Assembly: GCA_000433015.1 (NCBI GenBank)
Contig: HF998001.1
Span: forward strand, 1,556-16,194
Source: Firmicutes bacterium CAG:631
GTDB lineage: Bacteria; Bacillota_I; Bacilli_A; RFN20; CAG-631
DNA: 14,639 nucleotides
Direction of reading: 5' to 3'
The stretch's first letter is position 1. Each line of letters opens with the position of its first letter. The position numbers and the translations under genes were made by a program. Positions 6,058 through 14,165 of this stretch are shown piece after piece. The notes under the pieces are model-generated. The model saw only the letters and a program-made list of their open reading frames with translations. It searched no databases and had not been told where the DNA came from.

Positions 6058-8412
6058 TTATAAATCATTCTCATAAAAATGACCATAGGTTGCCTCTTGA
6101 ATTTCATCGTTTCGTTGATTGTGATGTATTTTATCCCAATATAATTGAACAACTTCTTGAACTTTTTGAGGTTCTTCAACACTAAAATCTAAGCGAATAA
6201 CGTCAATTCCTATTTCATATAAAAAATCAATTTCGTCAATGAGATGAAGCGTTTTACTATTAAAAATGGTTACATTACAATTCGAATCTGTAAGAATTGG
6301 AAAAACATAATTTTTGCGATCCACTAATGCATACTGATGAACATGACATAAATGACATTGTTTTTCTTTTAATTGGTAATTTTTAGCAATAAAACAATGT
6401 TTCATCACCATATTTTGTAAACGACCATAAACTAAAAATTCAAAACAAGGAAGTTGATGATGTCTTTCTTTTACTTTTTGGACTAATTCATACAAATGAT
6501 CTTTAGAAAGTTCAGGTGATAGTCCCATATGTTGAATGCCATTGTTTAAAAACACATCTACTGTATAAGAATTTGTGATATTACAATAGATATCAGCAAT
6601 CAATAAATGTGTATCCTTTTCTTGGATAGAACCCACTTGATGAATTAAAGCTGCTTTACTTTGTGCTGGAATTTTTTGATTGATTCTTCCGGTGGAATAA
6701 ATGATTTTAGAATTTATTTTTTGGGCTTGAGCAAATGTTTTTTCATCTTCATAATAAATAAAATCAATCGGATAATTTTGTAAGGCTTGAAGTTGATCCA
6801 AATTTTTTACACGTACAGCCAATTTTAAAAATGGATTTCTTTTTTTAGAAATAAAATCGCCAGTTGTATCATCTAAGAGGATATCTGAAATATTTCGATG
6901 ATGATAAATACTGCGAGCCTCTTTTAATTTTGCAATTGCTTCCCGTCTTAGTTGATTTAATTCTTTTAAAGGAATAAAGAGTTGCTTTTCAACATGACAA
7001 TCTACTCTTTGACATCGATAATCGGTATTGTTTAATTTCGTTAGTTGTTCTTTAATAATCGTTTCATTCATAAAAGCCGTTTGTGATTGTTGTGGAAAAT
7101 ATTCACTTTGAACTAAAATTTTATGGCCTAAATGATCCATAATCGTTAGTTTCATGGGTTGATTCAAAAAAGCTTCAAAAAATAAAGTAATCGGTATTTT
7201 TTTAGTTTGCTGATTTGCAAGTTCAATTTCTTTTAATTTTTGATCATCTAAACATTTATAAACATCAGCTTGATTTTGAATCAAAGAATGAACTTCTAAT
7301 TCCACAATTTCATTAGGAAATGCCTTTGGAACATACTTCTCTTTAACTTTCATTTTAGAGATATAAAAACTGACATCTTCTTTTTGTAAAATAACAATCT
7401 TATCTTTTTGAGATAAAGGTTCTATGAGTTGAATTTTAATTTTGTGAGGATAAGTAGCAATGACCTTACCTACTTTTTGTCCAATATGATTTGGTCGATA
7501 AGTAGATGTTAATTTATCATTTTGTTCATTCAAAAGATAACCTTTGGTAAAAGAACGATTAAATAAGAGTTTTAAAGTTTGAGATATTGTTTTCGTATTT
7601 AAAAGTTTTTTATGCTCTAAATAATAATGGATACTATCCGCATAAGCTTTGGTAACCGCACCAACATATTGTGCACTTTTCATTCTTCCTTCAATTTTAA
7701 AAGAAGTAACTCCACTTTCAATTAAATCATTTATTTTATCTAAAGTATTTAAATCATTCATGCTTAAAAGATATTTTTTTTCACTTTTGGGTTTTCCATC
7801 TTCAAAAAGCGTATATTCCATTCGACAAGGTTGGGCACATTTTCCTCGATTGCCACTTCGCTTTCCAATAATTGAACTATGAAGACAAGTTCCTGAATAA
7901 CTAACACATAAAGAACCATGGACAAAAATTTCTACTTCAATTCCCACTTGGTTTACAATTTCTTTAACGACCAAAAGAGGTGTTTCTCTAGCCAAAATAA
8001 TGCGATGAACACCCATTTTTTTCAAAAATAACGCTTGACTTACACTATAAACATTTTGTTGCGTAGAAACATGGATTTTTATTTTTGGATATCGATGGGC
8101 AATGAAATCAATTAGTCCTAAATCTTGAATAATAAAAGCATCTGCATCATTCAAATATAAAAAGTCTAAATATTCTAACAAAGTAGAGATTTCATTTTCA
8201 AAAACTAATGTATTCACAGCAATATATACGCGTACTTCTTTTTGGTGCGCTTCTTGGATGAGTTTTTTGAGTTCTTCATTTGTAAAATTTGGTGCAAAGG
8301 CTCGTGCACTAAATTGTTTTCCACCCACATAAATAGCATTTGCGCCATTATTGATTGCTGCATAAAAAGAGTCAAAATCACCAACTGGTGCTAAAAGTTC
8401 TATTTTTTTCAT
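6058..8412 (-). CDS. U32 family protein with DUF3656 region, RlhA-like
   Basis: This 784-residue cytoplasmic protein opens with the U32 signature LLAPVGDFDSFYAAINNGANAIYVGG. It carries the cysteine motif Cys169, Cys176, Cys192 and Cys196 within HGSLCVSYSGTC and GNRGKCAQPCR. Although named as peptidases, the studied U32 proteins RlhA and TrhP act in hydroxylation of 23S rRNA C2501 and tRNA U34. RlhA has the U32 plus DUF3656 architecture, so an RNA-modifying role is the best inference; specificity cannot be read here. It is longer than E. coli RlhA (653 residues). The C-terminal third looks like a second barrel-type region, with a cysteine group in MKHCFIAKNY...CHLCH and a later DSNC. The ATG at 8412 is preferred: it has GGGAAGTGGA upstream, whereas the longer frame begins at a TTG at 8475 that is part of the promoter -35 box. 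Confidence 0.88.
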   Translation of the reverse strand: MKKIELLAPVGDFDSFYAAINNGANAIYVGGKQFSARAFAPNFTNEELKKLIQEAHQKEVRVYIAVNTLVFENEISTLLEYLDFLYLNDADAFIIQDLGLIDFIAHRYPKIKIHVSTQQNVYSVSQALFLKKMGVHRIILARETPLLVVKEIVNQVGIEVEIFVHGSLCVSYSGTCLHSSIIGKRSGNRGKCAQPCRMEYTLFEDGKPKSEKKYLLSMNDLNTLDKINDLIESGVTSFKIEGRMKSAQYVGAVTKAYADSIHYYLEHKKLLNTKTISQTLKLLFNRSFTKGYLLNEQNDKLTSTYRPNHIGQKVGKVIATYPHKIKIQLIEPLSQKDKIVILQKEDVSFYISKMKVKEKYVPKAFPNEIVELEVHSLIQNQADVYKCLDDQKLKEIELANQQTKKIPITLFFEAFLNQPMKLTIMDHLGHKILVQSEYFPQQSQTAFMNETIIKEQLTKLNNTDYRCQRVDCHVEKQLFIPLKELNQLRREAIAKLKEARSIYHHRNISDILLDDTTGDFISKKRNPFLKLAVRVKNLDQLQALQNYPIDFIYYEDEKTFAQAQKINSKIIYSTGRINQKIPAQSKAALIHQVGSIQEKDTHLLIADIYCNITNSYTVDVFLNNGIQHMGLSPELSKDHLYELVQKVKERHHQLPCFEFLVYGRLQNMVMKHCFIAKNYQLKEKQCHLCHVHQYALVDRKNYVFPILTDSNCNVTIFNSKTLHLIDEIDFLYEIGIDVIRLDFSVEEPQKVQEVVQLYWDKIHHNQRNDEIQEATYGHFYENDL

Positions 8413-8443
8413 AGAAGTTCCACTTCCCTTTTTTATTTTAGCA

Positions 8444-8459
8444 AAAATAGTACTATTTT
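8444..8459. promoter_or_regulatory. 16-bp perfect palindrome over the U32-coaD -10 box, candidate operator
   Basis: AAAATAGTACTATTTT reads the same on both strands, has no mismatch and is centred between 8451 and 8452. It covers the proposed -10 hexamer completely. A dimeric repressor bound here would block the promoter. Short AT palindromes also arise by chance in such sequence, so a function is inferred only from its position. Confidence 0.4.
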
Positions 8460-8475
8460 CAAAACTAATTTTCAA
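8447..8475 (-). promoter_or_regulatory. Likely promoter of the U32-coaD operon
   Basis: On the minus strand TTGAAA (8475-8470) is followed after exactly 17 bases by TACTAT (8452-8447). Transcription would start near 8440, giving a leader of about 28 bases before the ATG at 8412. The -10 match is imperfect (4 of 6). Confidence 0.55.
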
Positions 8476-8527
8476 GAAATTAAAAGTTCATTTTTTTTAT
8501 AAAAAAATGTTATTTTTGTCGAATATT

Positions 8528-8536
8528 TGTTATACT
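8528..8536 (+). promoter_or_regulatory. Extended -10 promoter of the cardiolipin synthase operon
   Basis: TGTTATACT is a TGn-extended -10 (TATACT at 8531-8536). There is no good -35 at 16-18 bases upstream, which extended -10 promoters tolerate. Initiation would fall near 8542-8544, at the edge of the Shine-Dalgarno sequence, so the 5' leader would be very short. Confidence 0.45.
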
Positions 8537-8553
8537 AAAATGGAGGTGAAGTT

Positions 8554-10089
8554 ATGAAACATATTTTAAGGATTATCCTCTATCTATTTAATGTTTTTAT
8601 AAAAATCATTATCTTTTTTGTTTCTTTAGCTTTACAAATTTATGTCCTTTGGCTATCTATTTACTCGGTTCCTCATTACTACCCATTATACATTGCAACG
8701 GTTGCGATTTCTATTATTCCAATTACTTATGTATTTAATAGTTCAAATAATTCTTCTTATAAAATGTCATGGATTATTTTAATACTCGTTTTGCCAATTG
8801 TTGGAATGATTATGTATCTTTTCTTTGGACAAGGACGTAGTTTTTCTAAAAAGCGAGCATTAAAATTAAAAGAATATGTCACTCCTTATGTACAAAAAAA
8901 TGACACGCTTCTTTATATACGACACAATACAGACAAAAAAATTGCAAATTTATTACATGCAACCTCTAAACTTCCTTTTTATATTGATGATCAAGTCACC
9001 TTTTTAAATGATGGTGCAATCTGGTTTGAAAAAATGATGGAAGACATTCAAAAAGCAAAAAAATATGTTTTTTTGGAATATTTTATTTTTAGTGATGGAG
9101 AAACTCTAGAACGTTTATCCTCTCTTTTAATTCAAAAAGCACAAGAAGGGGTTCAAATTAAAATTATTCTAGACGATATTGGTTCTAAAAAAGGATTAAA
9201 GCAAAAAACAATTGATCGTTTAAAAGAACATCCAAATTTAAAAGTATATAGTTTTAACCCCATGGGTATGTTTTTTTCTTTAAATTTAAATTTTAGAAAT
9301 CATCGAAAAATGACTATTATAGATGGAAAAATTGCCTATTGTGGTGGAACCAATATTGCTGATGAATATGTACATAAAAAGGACCGCTTTGGTTTTTGGC
9401 GAGATAATGCTTGTCGTTATGCTGGAAGCGCGGTAAATAGTTTTGTCTTTACATTTTGCATAGACTGGTTTATGTCGGCAAAAGAAAAACTCAATATGGA
9501 GGAATATTTTTATGATCACCCACAAATTCCTTCATCAAAAGAAAGTTACATTTGTCCTTTTAGTGATGGCCCTGGAGATGATGATAATCCTGGATATACC
9601 TTATTTCAATCCATGATTGAAAATGCCAAATATTCTATTTATATTTCCACACCTTATTTTATTATTGATCGTGAATTTATTGGATCTTTAGAAAATGCGG
9701 CAAAAAGTGGAATTGATGTTCGACTTTTAATTCCGCATATTCCGGACAAAAAAATTCCTTATATTATGACGTATTATCATGTTGGACGATTAATTAAAAG
9801 TGGGGTTAAAGTGTATCGATATACTCCGGGCTTCACACACGCTAAAAATATTATTATAGATGATAAATATACGTTTAATGGAACTTTTAATTTAGATTAT
9901 CGTAGTTTATTTTTACACTTTGAATGCGGCGCTTTTCACATTAATAAAGATTTAGCCAAAGAAATGAAGGACGATTTCCACCAAGCTTTAAAACAAAGTA
10001 GACAAGTTTCATATCAAGAGTGGAAAAAGCGACCCGTTTATTATCGCATTATTGAATTTCTTGGCAGTCTATTTGCCCCATTATTATAA
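8554..10089 (+). CDS. cls: Cardiolipin synthase, phospholipase D superfamily
   Basis: This membrane enzyme condenses two phosphatidylglycerols to cardiolipin plus glycerol. The 511 residues contain hydrophobic N-terminal segments (about 5-38, 43-61 and 70-91) and two phospholipase D (HKD) half-sites. The first is NHRKMTIIDG with His250, Lys252 and Asp257, followed by a GGTNIADEY-type sequence. The second is FTHAKNIIIDD with His429, Lys431 and Asp436, followed by NGTFNLDYRSL. This layout and length fit bacterial ClsA-type enzymes, and both catalytic halves are intact. GGAGGTGA (8542-8549) sits 4 bases before the ATG. The zinc-ribbon protein gene follows 15 bases after the stop, so the two are probably co-transcribed. 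Confidence 0.95.
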   Translation: MKHILRIILYLFNVFIKIIIFFVSLALQIYVLWLSIYSVPHYYPLYIATVAISIIPITYVFNSSNNSSYKMSWIILILVLPIVGMIMYLFFGQGRSFSKKRALKLKEYVTPYVQKNDTLLYIRHNTDKKIANLLHATSKLPFYIDDQVTFLNDGAIWFEKMMEDIQKAKKYVFLEYFIFSDGETLERLSSLLIQKAQEGVQIKIILDDIGSKKGLKQKTIDRLKEHPNLKVYSFNPMGMFFSLNLNFRNHRKMTIIDGKIAYCGGTNIADEYVHKKDRFGFWRDNACRYAGSAVNSFVFTFCIDWFMSAKEKLNMEEYFYDHPQIPSSKESYICPFSDGPGDDDNPGYTLFQSMIENAKYSIYISTPYFIIDREFIGSLENAAKSGIDVRLLIPHIPDKKIPYIMTYYHVGRLIKSGVKVYRYTPGFTHAKNIIIDDKYTFNGTFNLDYRSLFLHFECGAFHINKDLAKEMKDDFHQALKQSRQVSYQEWKKRPVYYRIIEFLGSLFAPLL

Positions 10090-10104
10090 AAAGGAGAGGA
10101 TTTT

Positions 10105-11007
10105 ATGCATGAAATCTATCAACAAAAAGATTTACCTTATTTAAATGTTCAAGTCTGTCCAAATTGTAATCAACTTGTTCCATTAAATTTAAAAGTTTGT
10201 CCTCGTTGTGGACACTCAATGGTAGAAGAAAAAAAAGAAAATGTAGCCATTGATGAATTTGCTACTCAAACGGTAGAAATGACTTCTCCCACTGTAACAT
10301 CTACCATCGAAGAAACAAAAAAACCATTAGAAGAAACCAAAAAAGAGGAAGTTCAAAATGAAGATTTGTCATCCAAAAAAGAAAAAAAGCCATCTTTATT
10401 TTTAAGACAAATTTTTAATCTTACCACTATTTTTTCTTTAATATTAGCTTTTTGTCTTTTACTTTGGGGCAATTATTTTAGTTTAAATGCATTGGGTTTA
10501 GATCAAACCATGTATTCCATTTCTTATAACGGAATAGACATTTTAACTTTTCAAAAAGATGCTGCCGTTTTAAGCAATGGCATTCAACAAATTTCAATTT
10601 TTAGTTCTTCTACAACATATCAACAAATAGGGACCATTCTTTTATTTGCTATTTATGCTATTTTTGTTCTTTTATTAATCATTGGAATCATTGCCTCTTT
10701 CATTCATTTATGCCAAAGAAAAAAGCCCATTACAAAATTATATGGTTTCATTTTAATTCCTAGTGGCATTTTATGGATTGCTTCTTTTATCCATTCGCTC
10801 CTTTTTGAAAAAACCACTTTTATGAAAGAAAATCAGTTTCAAGTTAGTATTTCATCGATTTATATCTTTTTACTTTTATTTATCATCTGGATTATGATAA
10901 CTTTCATTTTCTTAAAAGATGATGGCAGAAAAATGGAAAGAAAAAAGAAAATAAAGAAAGAAGAAACAAAAAAACCATTAGAAGAAGATGAGTTATTCAA
11001 GGATTAA
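10105..11007 (+). CDS. Zinc-ribbon membrane protein of unknown function
   Basis: The protein has 300 residues and no function I can name. Residues 18-36 form a zinc ribbon with CPNC (Cys18, Cys21) and CPRCG (Cys32, Cys35). Residues 40-98 are a charged, low-complexity linker rich in Glu, Lys and Thr. Four transmembrane helices follow at about 104-122, 174-202, 212-233 and 250-271, with a polar loop of about 50 residues between the first two. The C-terminal tail (272-300) is strongly basic then acidic. By the positive-inside rule the zinc ribbon and both tails should be cytoplasmic. The peptide EETKKPLEE occurs in both tails (69-77 and 286-294). AAGGAGAGG precedes the ATG. Its place directly after cls suggests a membrane or lipid-linked role, but this is context only. 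Confidence 0.85.
   Translation: MHEIYQQKDLPYLNVQVCPNCNQLVPLNLKVCPRCGHSMVEEKKENVAIDEFATQTVEMTSPTVTSTIEETKKPLEETKKEEVQNEDLSSKKEKKPSLFLRQIFNLTTIFSLILAFCLLLWGNYFSLNALGLDQTMYSISYNGIDILTFQKDAAVLSNGIQQISIFSSSTTYQQIGTILLFAIYAIFVLLLIIGIIASFIHLCQRKKPITKLYGFILIPSGILWIASFIHSLLFEKTTFMKENQFQVSISSIYIFLLLFIIWIMITFIFLKDDGRKMERKKKIKKEETKKPLEEDELFKD
10309..10986 (+). repeat. 27-nt in-frame direct repeat (10309-10335 and 10960-10986)
   Basis: The two copies are identical over 27 bases, start on a codon boundary in both places and encode EETKKPLEE each time. They lie 624 bases apart, one before and one after the four-helix domain of the zinc-ribbon protein. Identity at every third codon position suggests a recent copying event inside the gene, or that the stretch is simple AT-rich sequence under little drift. 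Confidence 0.85.
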
Positions 11008-11033
11008 AAAATGATGGACTTCCATCATTTTTT
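11006..11033. terminator. Bidirectional terminator between convergent genes
   Basis: AAAAAATGATGG (11006-11017) pairs perfectly with CCATCATTTTTT (11022-11033) around the loop ACTT. Both strands end the stem in a T-run. The hairpin overlaps the last bases of the stop codon on the left and touches the stop codon of the minus-strand gene on the right. Confidence 0.92.
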
Positions 11034-12115
11034 TATTTTATAGTAAAAGACATACACACAGGTTGATGATCCGAATATAAAAATTCATTTTCAACAACAA
11101 AACTCGCTTCTAAATTGACCTCAATATTGTCCGATACAATGAATCCATCTACAATACAAAAATAATTCTTTTTATCTTTTCCTATTCCTTTTTCATCATA
11201 AGGAACATCTGTAGAACGAATAGATGGAGCATTTTGAATTTTGACAACTTGAAATCCCTCAACTAAAGATTCTTCCGGAAAAATTTGTACCCAAGAAGGA
11301 ACCGGTTGATTCGTAAAAGGCTCTCCTAAATCACCAATTAAATCATGATTGTAATCTCCCCCGACAATGACATAATTTCCTAATTGTTTTTCTTGTTCTA
11401 AAATGGCATTTAGCAAAACTAATTGTTGCTTTCGAATTAGTCCTCCTTTATCATAAGCCGATAAATGAGCATGAATAAGAACCAGTTCTTGTGTCGAATT
11501 CATAATCGGTAAACGATGAATTTGTAATGCACGATCTAAATCAAAAAATTTGGTAGGCCAAGCATTACTAACGGGCAAACTTCTCCTTATACTTGTTGAA
11601 ATAGCATACTTTGATAGTGTTGTTAATCCTGATAAAACTGAACCATGAGGATTCAATAAAGGATAAAATAAAAATCTAGAGTGAAAATTAATTGAATGAA
11701 TATGCCCATAATCAGCAAAAGCTTGAGCAAATAAGGCATCCTGATTAACATGATAACTACGTGTGGAATTTGTATCAACTTCTTGTAAAAAAATAAAATC
11801 TGGATTTTGTGTTTGTAAGGTCGCAATTGCTCCATTTGTATTTTTTAAAACTTCCGCTTTATTTTTAGCAACAGAGTCTTTTCCTCCATCCATAAAAAAA
11901 CTAAAATCATGCGAATAAGCACCAAAGCCAACATTATAAGTCATAATTTTATATTCTTGATTCAATTGCACTTGTGTTTGCGAATTATGATGAATGGTTT
12001 GTATTTGTTGATCTTCAATACGATAATATTGTAATGTAATATAACTTGCATAACCAGCTACAATCAAAATGATAACAAACAATAAACTTCCCAGTATTTT
12101 AAAAATTTTTTTCAA
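11033..12115 (-). CDS. Membrane-anchored endonuclease/exonuclease/phosphatase-fold protein
   Basis: The protein has 360 residues when started at the TTG at 12115. One N-terminal transmembrane anchor (about 8-30) is followed by an EEP/DNase I-like domain. Typical metal and catalytic motifs are visible: YNVGFG (Asn61), LQEVD (Glu112), HAHLSAYD (His215/His217), GGDYNHD (Asp254, Asn256) and YSDHQP (Asp349, His350). EEP enzymes are Mg2+-dependent phosphodiesterases or phosphatases acting on nucleic acids, inositol phosphates or sphingolipids; the substrate here cannot be told. The domain probably faces outside. The longest frame opens at a GTG at 12142, but a TATAAT on the minus strand at 12152-12147 puts transcription start at about 12140. 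AAAGGTAGTGA five bases before the TTG at 12115 supports the shorter start. It is divergent from the two-component genes. Confidence 0.85.
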   Translation of the reverse strand: MKKIFKILGSLLFVIILIVAGYASYITLQYYRIEDQQIQTIHHNSQTQVQLNQEYKIMTYNVGFGAYSHDFSFFMDGGKDSVAKNKAEVLKNTNGAIATLQTQNPDFIFLQEVDTNSTRSYHVNQDALFAQAFADYGHIHSINFHSRFLFYPLLNPHGSVLSGLTTLSKYAISTSIRRSLPVSNAWPTKFFDLDRALQIHRLPIMNSTQELVLIHAHLSAYDKGGLIRKQQLVLLNAILEQEKQLGNYVIVGGDYNHDLIGDLGEPFTNQPVPSWVQIFPEESLVEGFQVVKIQNAPSIRSTDVPYDEKGIGKDKKNYFCIVDGFIVSDNIEVNLEASFVVENEFLYSDHQPVCMSFTIK

Positions 12116-12146
12116 AAACCTCACTACCTTTTCTATGAACACTTAT

Positions 12147-12152
12147 ATTATA
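12147..12152 (-). promoter_or_regulatory. Likely -10 box for the EEP-fold gene
   Basis: TATAAT on the minus strand, 32 bases upstream of the TTG start, would begin transcription near 12140. Only weak, AT-rich matches stand in the -35 region (around 12169-12175). Confidence 0.4.
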
Positions 12153-12195
12153 CGTGATTTTCATAAATAATTAATGTTTTTTTTAAAAAGTAGTT

Positions 12196-12201
12196 TATAA
12201 T
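12196..12201 (+). promoter_or_regulatory. Likely -10 box for the two-component operon
   Basis: A perfect TATAAT lies 19 bases before the ATG at 12221, with GGTGGTGAG in between as the Shine-Dalgarno sequence. No recognisable -35 is found at 16-18 bases upstream (AATGTT or similar). Such a promoter may need an activator, and autoregulation by the encoded response regulator is possible. Confidence 0.4.
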
Positions 12202-12220
12202 ATAAGGGTGGTGAGTAAAA

Positions 12221-12901
12221 ATGAAGATATTATTAATTGAAGACGAAGTGCAATTATCTGATGCACTAGTCGACATCTTAAAAAAAGAAAAATACCAAGT
12301 TACTCCAATTTATGATGGAGAAGAGGGTTTATACTATGCGATTTCTAACTCTTATGATTTGATTATCTTGGATGTTATTTTACCTCATCGTAATGGTTTT
12401 AGTATTTTAGAAGAAATTCGTAAAGCAAAAGTTGGAACCCCTGTTTTAATGTTAACAGCTTTAACACAAGAATCTGATAAGATTAAAGGGTTTGATCTTG
12501 GAGCGGATGATTATTTACCCAAACCATTTTCAATGGCTGAATTATTAGCACGTATTAAAGCCTTATTGCGTCGTAAAGGAGAATATATTAGTGATAATAC
12601 CATTTCTTTAGGAAATTTAACTCTTCATTTAAAATCATATGAACTTTCAACACCTTACAATTCTATCAAAGTTTCTGCTAAAGAATGCGAATTGTTACGA
12701 TTCTTATTATCCAATCCAAAATTTATTGCAACTCGTGATGATTTAATCAATAAAGTTTGGGGCTTTGATACAGAAATTGAATCGAACTCCATCGAAGTTT
12801 ATATGTCTTTTTTAAGAAAAAAATTAGTATTTTTAAAATCAAATGTTAGTATCGTCACAGTTCGTGGTGTTGGCTATAAATTGGAGATTCAAAATGTTTA
12901 A
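12221..12901 (+). CDS. OmpR/PhoB-family response regulator
   Basis: This 226-residue cytoplasmic DNA-binding protein has a receiver domain (about 1-118) and an OmpR-type winged-helix domain (about 126-224). The acidic pair is Glu7-Asp8, the phosphoacceptor is Asp51 in LIILDVILP, the switch threonine is Thr79 in LMLTA, and the conserved lysine is Lys101 in LPKPF. The C-terminal domain carries the recognition region EIESNSIEVYMSFLRKKL and ends in VRGVGYKLE, typical of the family. It is phosphorylated by a partner kinase, almost certainly the product of the overlapping downstream gene. The target genes are unknown; the divergent EEP-fold gene is a candidate by position. Confidence 0.96.
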   Translation: MKILLIEDEVQLSDALVDILKKEKYQVTPIYDGEEGLYYAISNSYDLIILDVILPHRNGFSILEEIRKAKVGTPVLMLTALTQESDKIKGFDLGADDYLPKPFSMAELLARIKALLRRKGEYISDNTISLGNLTLHLKSYELSTPYNSIKVSAKECELLRFLLSNPKFIATRDDLINKVWGFDTEIESNSIEVYMSFLRKKLVFLKSNVSIVTVRGVGYKLEIQNV

Positions 12902-14165
12902 AACTTTAAAAAATCAATTTGCCAAAATGCTTATTATCTTTGGTGGGATTTTTATTTTAATTGTTTTTAGTGGTATCTTTTTGGGTTCTTATTTTTCTAG
13001 TCAAAAAGAAATTAATGAAATATTAAAAAAATCTTTGATTACCGCATCCAAAGAAAACATTGTTCCTGAAAAAGAAGATTGTACTTTTTTATTAATGTAT
13101 GTAGATGATGAAGGGAATTTTATAAAAACGGGAACAAATCAAGTGGCTTATGATCCTTTAGATGATAATTATAGTGAAGAATATGGTCATGAACGATCAG
13201 AATGGTTTGATGAATTATCAATGAAAATTGCTAAATGTAAAAGCGAAGAACATGTATTTAAACTAAATCAACGCTATTATATCTTTGATTCTATTGAATA
13301 TTTAAATTTACAAAAACCAACTCAAAATTGTTTATTATTTTCTATATTTGATTATACATCTTATATTTCTAATACCAATGTCATGTTTTTTTCTCTATTA
13401 ATTGGCTATTTTATCGTCATCGTATTACTTTCTTTTTCTGCTATTATTATTGCTGAACGTACCATTTCACCTATTCGCGAAGCCTTTTATAAGCAAAAAG
13501 AACTCATTGCTAATGCTTCTCATGAATTAAAAACACCTCTAACTGTTATTAATACTAATCTTTCTGTTTTGGAAAATAACAAAACTGAAACCATTGAAAG
13601 TCAAAATCGATGGATAAACAATATCATTGAACAAACCAATCGAATGAATCGACTCATCTACCAAATGCTAGATTTATCAAAAACGGAAAGTCTATTAGCA
13701 AGCGAAACAAAACAGCCAATTCAATTATCAGAATTAATTGAAAAATTAGTGATGGAATTTGAAGTGAACGCTTTTGAAAAGAAAATTCATGTCACTTCTA
13801 ATATTGAAGAAAATATTGTTTTCAATGGAAACATGGAAAACATGATTAAATTATTTACGATCTTAATTGATAATGCTATTAAATATACCCAAGAGAATGG
13901 AGCAATTGATTTATCTTTAACTCAAAAGAAAAATAAAATTGAATTTACAATTCAGAACACCGGAAAAGGAATTGAAAAAGAAAATTTAGGAAAGGTGTTT
14001 CAAAGATTTTACAAACAAGATGAATCTTATAATCAAGATTCCAATCATAGTTTTGGTCTAGGGCTTGCTATTGCAAAAGCCATTGTTGATCAATTAAATG
14101 GAACCATAACTGTAACAAGTGAAGTAAATGTGCATACAACTTTTGTAGTGAAATTACCAAAATAA
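12894..14165 (+). CDS. Membrane sensor histidine kinase
   Basis: This 423-residue kinase is the partner of the response regulator encoded upstream. It has a transmembrane helix (about 13-34), an extracytoplasmic sensor region of about 125 residues (35-162) with three cysteines (63, 115, 146), and a second helix (163-187). A short linker leads to the HisKA motif NASHELKTPL with phosphoacceptor His210. ATP-binding motifs are LIDNAIKY (Asn327), NTGKGI (355-360) and FGLGLAIAKAI (387-397). A full HAMP domain is missing: only about 20 residues separate helix 2 from the HisKA helix. The ATG at 12894 overlaps the regulator gene by 8 bases and has GGAGA at 12883-12887. The in-frame ATG at 12843 lies deep in the regulator gene and has no Shine-Dalgarno sequence. 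The signal sensed is unknown. Confidence 0.95.
   Translation: MFKTLKNQFAKMLIIFGGIFILIVFSGIFLGSYFSSQKEINEILKKSLITASKENIVPEKEDCTFLLMYVDDEGNFIKTGTNQVAYDPLDDNYSEEYGHERSEWFDELSMKIAKCKSEEHVFKLNQRYYIFDSIEYLNLQKPTQNCLLFSIFDYTSYISNTNVMFFSLLIGYFIVIVLLSFSAIIIAERTISPIREAFYKQKELIANASHELKTPLTVINTNLSVLENNKTETIESQNRWINNIIEQTNRMNRLIYQMLDLSKTESLLASETKQPIQLSELIEKLVMEFEVNAFEKKIHVTSNIEENIVFNGNMENMIKLFTILIDNAIKYTQENGAIDLSLTQKKNKIEFTIQNTGKGIEKENLGKVFQRFYKQDESYNQDSNHSFGLGLAIAKAIVDQLNGTITVTSEVNVHTTFVVKLPK

Noticed and set aside
8413..8475. A longer U32 protein starting at TTG 8475 (21 extra residues)
   Set aside because: The TTG is the first part of the -35 box TTGAAA, the extension has no family resemblance, and the ATG at 8412 has a Shine-Dalgarno sequence and the expected U32 N-terminus.
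12843..12893. A longer histidine kinase starting at ATG 12843
   Set aside because: It would overlap the regulator gene by almost 60 bases without a Shine-Dalgarno sequence. The ATG at 12894 has GGAGA at the right distance and begins a normal short cytoplasmic tail.
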